Positions 6,229-6,573 of a stretch of 6,573 bases of DNA are shown here, one piece after another (the stretch's first letter is position 1; each line of letters begins with the position of its first letter). Under the pieces are notes generated by a model, which searched no databases, was not told where the DNA came from, and worked only from the letters and a program-made list of their open reading frames with translations. The DNA lies in NCBI GenBank assembly GCA_002431545.1, contig DJFY01000035.1, positions 1-6,573 of the forward strand, in the 5' to 3' direction. A program made the position numbers and the translations under genes. Source of the stretch: Cellvibrionales bacterium UBA5860. Its GTDB lineage: Bacteria > Pseudomonadota > Gammaproteobacteria > Pseudomonadales > Porticoccaceae.

Positions 6229-6265
6229 ACCGTGCGCGTCCCACTAACGGCATTTTTCTAAGTAC

Positions 6266-6573
6266 ATGAACAGCACCTTTAACAGCATGAACTTCAATCT
6301 CGGCCAGGACATCGACATGCTGCGCGATGCCGTTTATCAGTTTGCCCAGGCCGAAATCGCGCCTCGTGCGGAGGCCATCGACATCGCCAATGACTTCCCT
6401 GGTGACCTGTGGCGAAAGCTGGGCGACATGGGCCTTCTCGGAATCACCGCCGAAGAAGAATATGGCGGCAGTAATTTGGGCTACCTGGCACACGTCATCG
6501 CGGTAGAGGAGATTTCGCGCGCCAGCGGTTCAGTGGGCCTGTCCTACGCGGCCCACTCCAACCTTTGCGTCAA
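6266..6573 (+). CDS. liuA: Isovaleryl-CoA dehydrogenase, 3' part cut by the window
   Basis: LiuA (IVD) is an FAD enzyme that oxidises isovaleryl-CoA to 3-methylcrotonyl-CoA in leucine degradation, passing electrons to ETF. The first 102 codons are in the window. They show the acyl-CoA dehydrogenase N-terminal helical domain: NFNLGQDIDMLRDAVYQFA, EIAPRAEAID, DLWRKLGDMGLLGITAEEEYGG, then LGYLAHVIAVEEISRASGSVGLSYAAHSNLCV. The last stretch (EEISRASxSVxLSYxAHSNLCV) is what marks the isovaleryl-CoA group among acyl-CoA dehydrogenases. The active-site Glu and the FAD-binding C-terminal domain lie past the right edge. The ATG at 6266 follows an in-frame TAA at 6245; a second ATG at 6287 (MNFNLGQD) is possible, and neither has a clear ribosome-binding site. 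The carboxylase and hydratase genes of the pathway would be expected downstream. Confidence 0.93.
   Translation, partial: MNSTFNSMNFNLGQDIDMLRDAVYQFAQAEIAPRAEAIDIANDFPGDLWRKLGDMGLLGITAEEEYGGSNLGYLAHVIAVEEISRASGSVGLSYAAHSNLCV

Larger units (their letters stand above)
5879..6265. other. Divergent region between the DUF4124 gene and liuA
   Basis: These 387 bp separate divergent genes and contain no recognised gene. They hold a 13-base palindrome CTGAAG-c-CTTCAG (5935-5947), an interrupted inverted repeat (6017-6035 with 6132-6155), and a palindrome over a -10-like GATAAT (6215-6228). A minus-strand frame is open from 6257 to the stop at 5958-5960 but has no ATG, GTG or TTG in its first part. 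No MerR-type liuR gene is here, although that regulator often precedes liuA. Confidence 0.5.

Noticed and set aside
6227..6493. 88-codon minus-strand frame opposite the start of liuA
   Set aside because: It is antisense to the conserved acyl-CoA dehydrogenase N-terminus and has no features of its own.

Overview
The window is a stretch of ordinary chromosome at roughly 55-60% G+C (judged by eye). It most resembles a marine or aquatic gammaproteobacterium. The reasons are a phosphoserine phosphatase with a two-ACT N-terminus of the Pseudomonas type, a divergent YtjB/AhpA-like membrane protein beside serB (the same neighbourhood as serB-ytjB in E. coli), and an isovaleryl-CoA dehydrogenase next to an acyl-CoA synthetase and a type II hydroxyacyl-CoA dehydrogenase-like SDR. 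The species cannot be named from this sequence. I saw no mobile element, tRNA, rRNA, CRISPR array or clear rho-independent terminator.

Layout. Positions 1-842 (minus) hold the first 280 codons of serB, cut by the left edge. A 292-bp divergent intergenic region (843-1134) carries a perfect hairpin/operator-like repeat and a near-symmetric -10 that could serve both directions. The gene at 1135-2412 (plus) encodes a two-TM membrane protein of the YtjB/AhpA (SMP) type with a long cytoplasmic C-terminal half. It runs tail to tail into an SDR dehydrogenase (2393-3163, minus), and the two coding regions overlap by 20 bp. Upstream of the SDR on the same strand lie a 170-bp gap with small palindromes and then a 558-aa AMP-forming acyl-CoA synthetase (3334-5010, minus). 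After a 253-bp gap comes a membrane-anchored DUF4124 protein (5264-5878, minus). A 387-bp divergent region follows, containing an interrupted inverted repeat and a palindromic -10. The right edge cuts the start of an isovaleryl-CoA dehydrogenase gene (liuA/ivd type, from 6266, plus).

How the genes fit together. The right two thirds look like the border of a leucine/branched-chain acyl-CoA degradation locus: the synthetase activates an acid to its acyl-CoA, LiuA oxidises isovaleryl-CoA, and the SDR would oxidise a 3-hydroxyacyl-CoA. The DUF4124 protein has no evident role in this. SerB is the last step of serine synthesis and belongs to a separate unit.

No new biological system is evident. 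The points most worth checking are the cryptic cyclase-like fold proposed for the C-terminal half of the YtjB-like protein, the compact divergent control region in front of serB, and the structured region in front of liuA. Several start sites (SDR GTG at 3163, DUF4124 TTG at 5878, the YtjB-like GTG at 1135) were chosen from ribosome-binding-site position or because no alternative exists.
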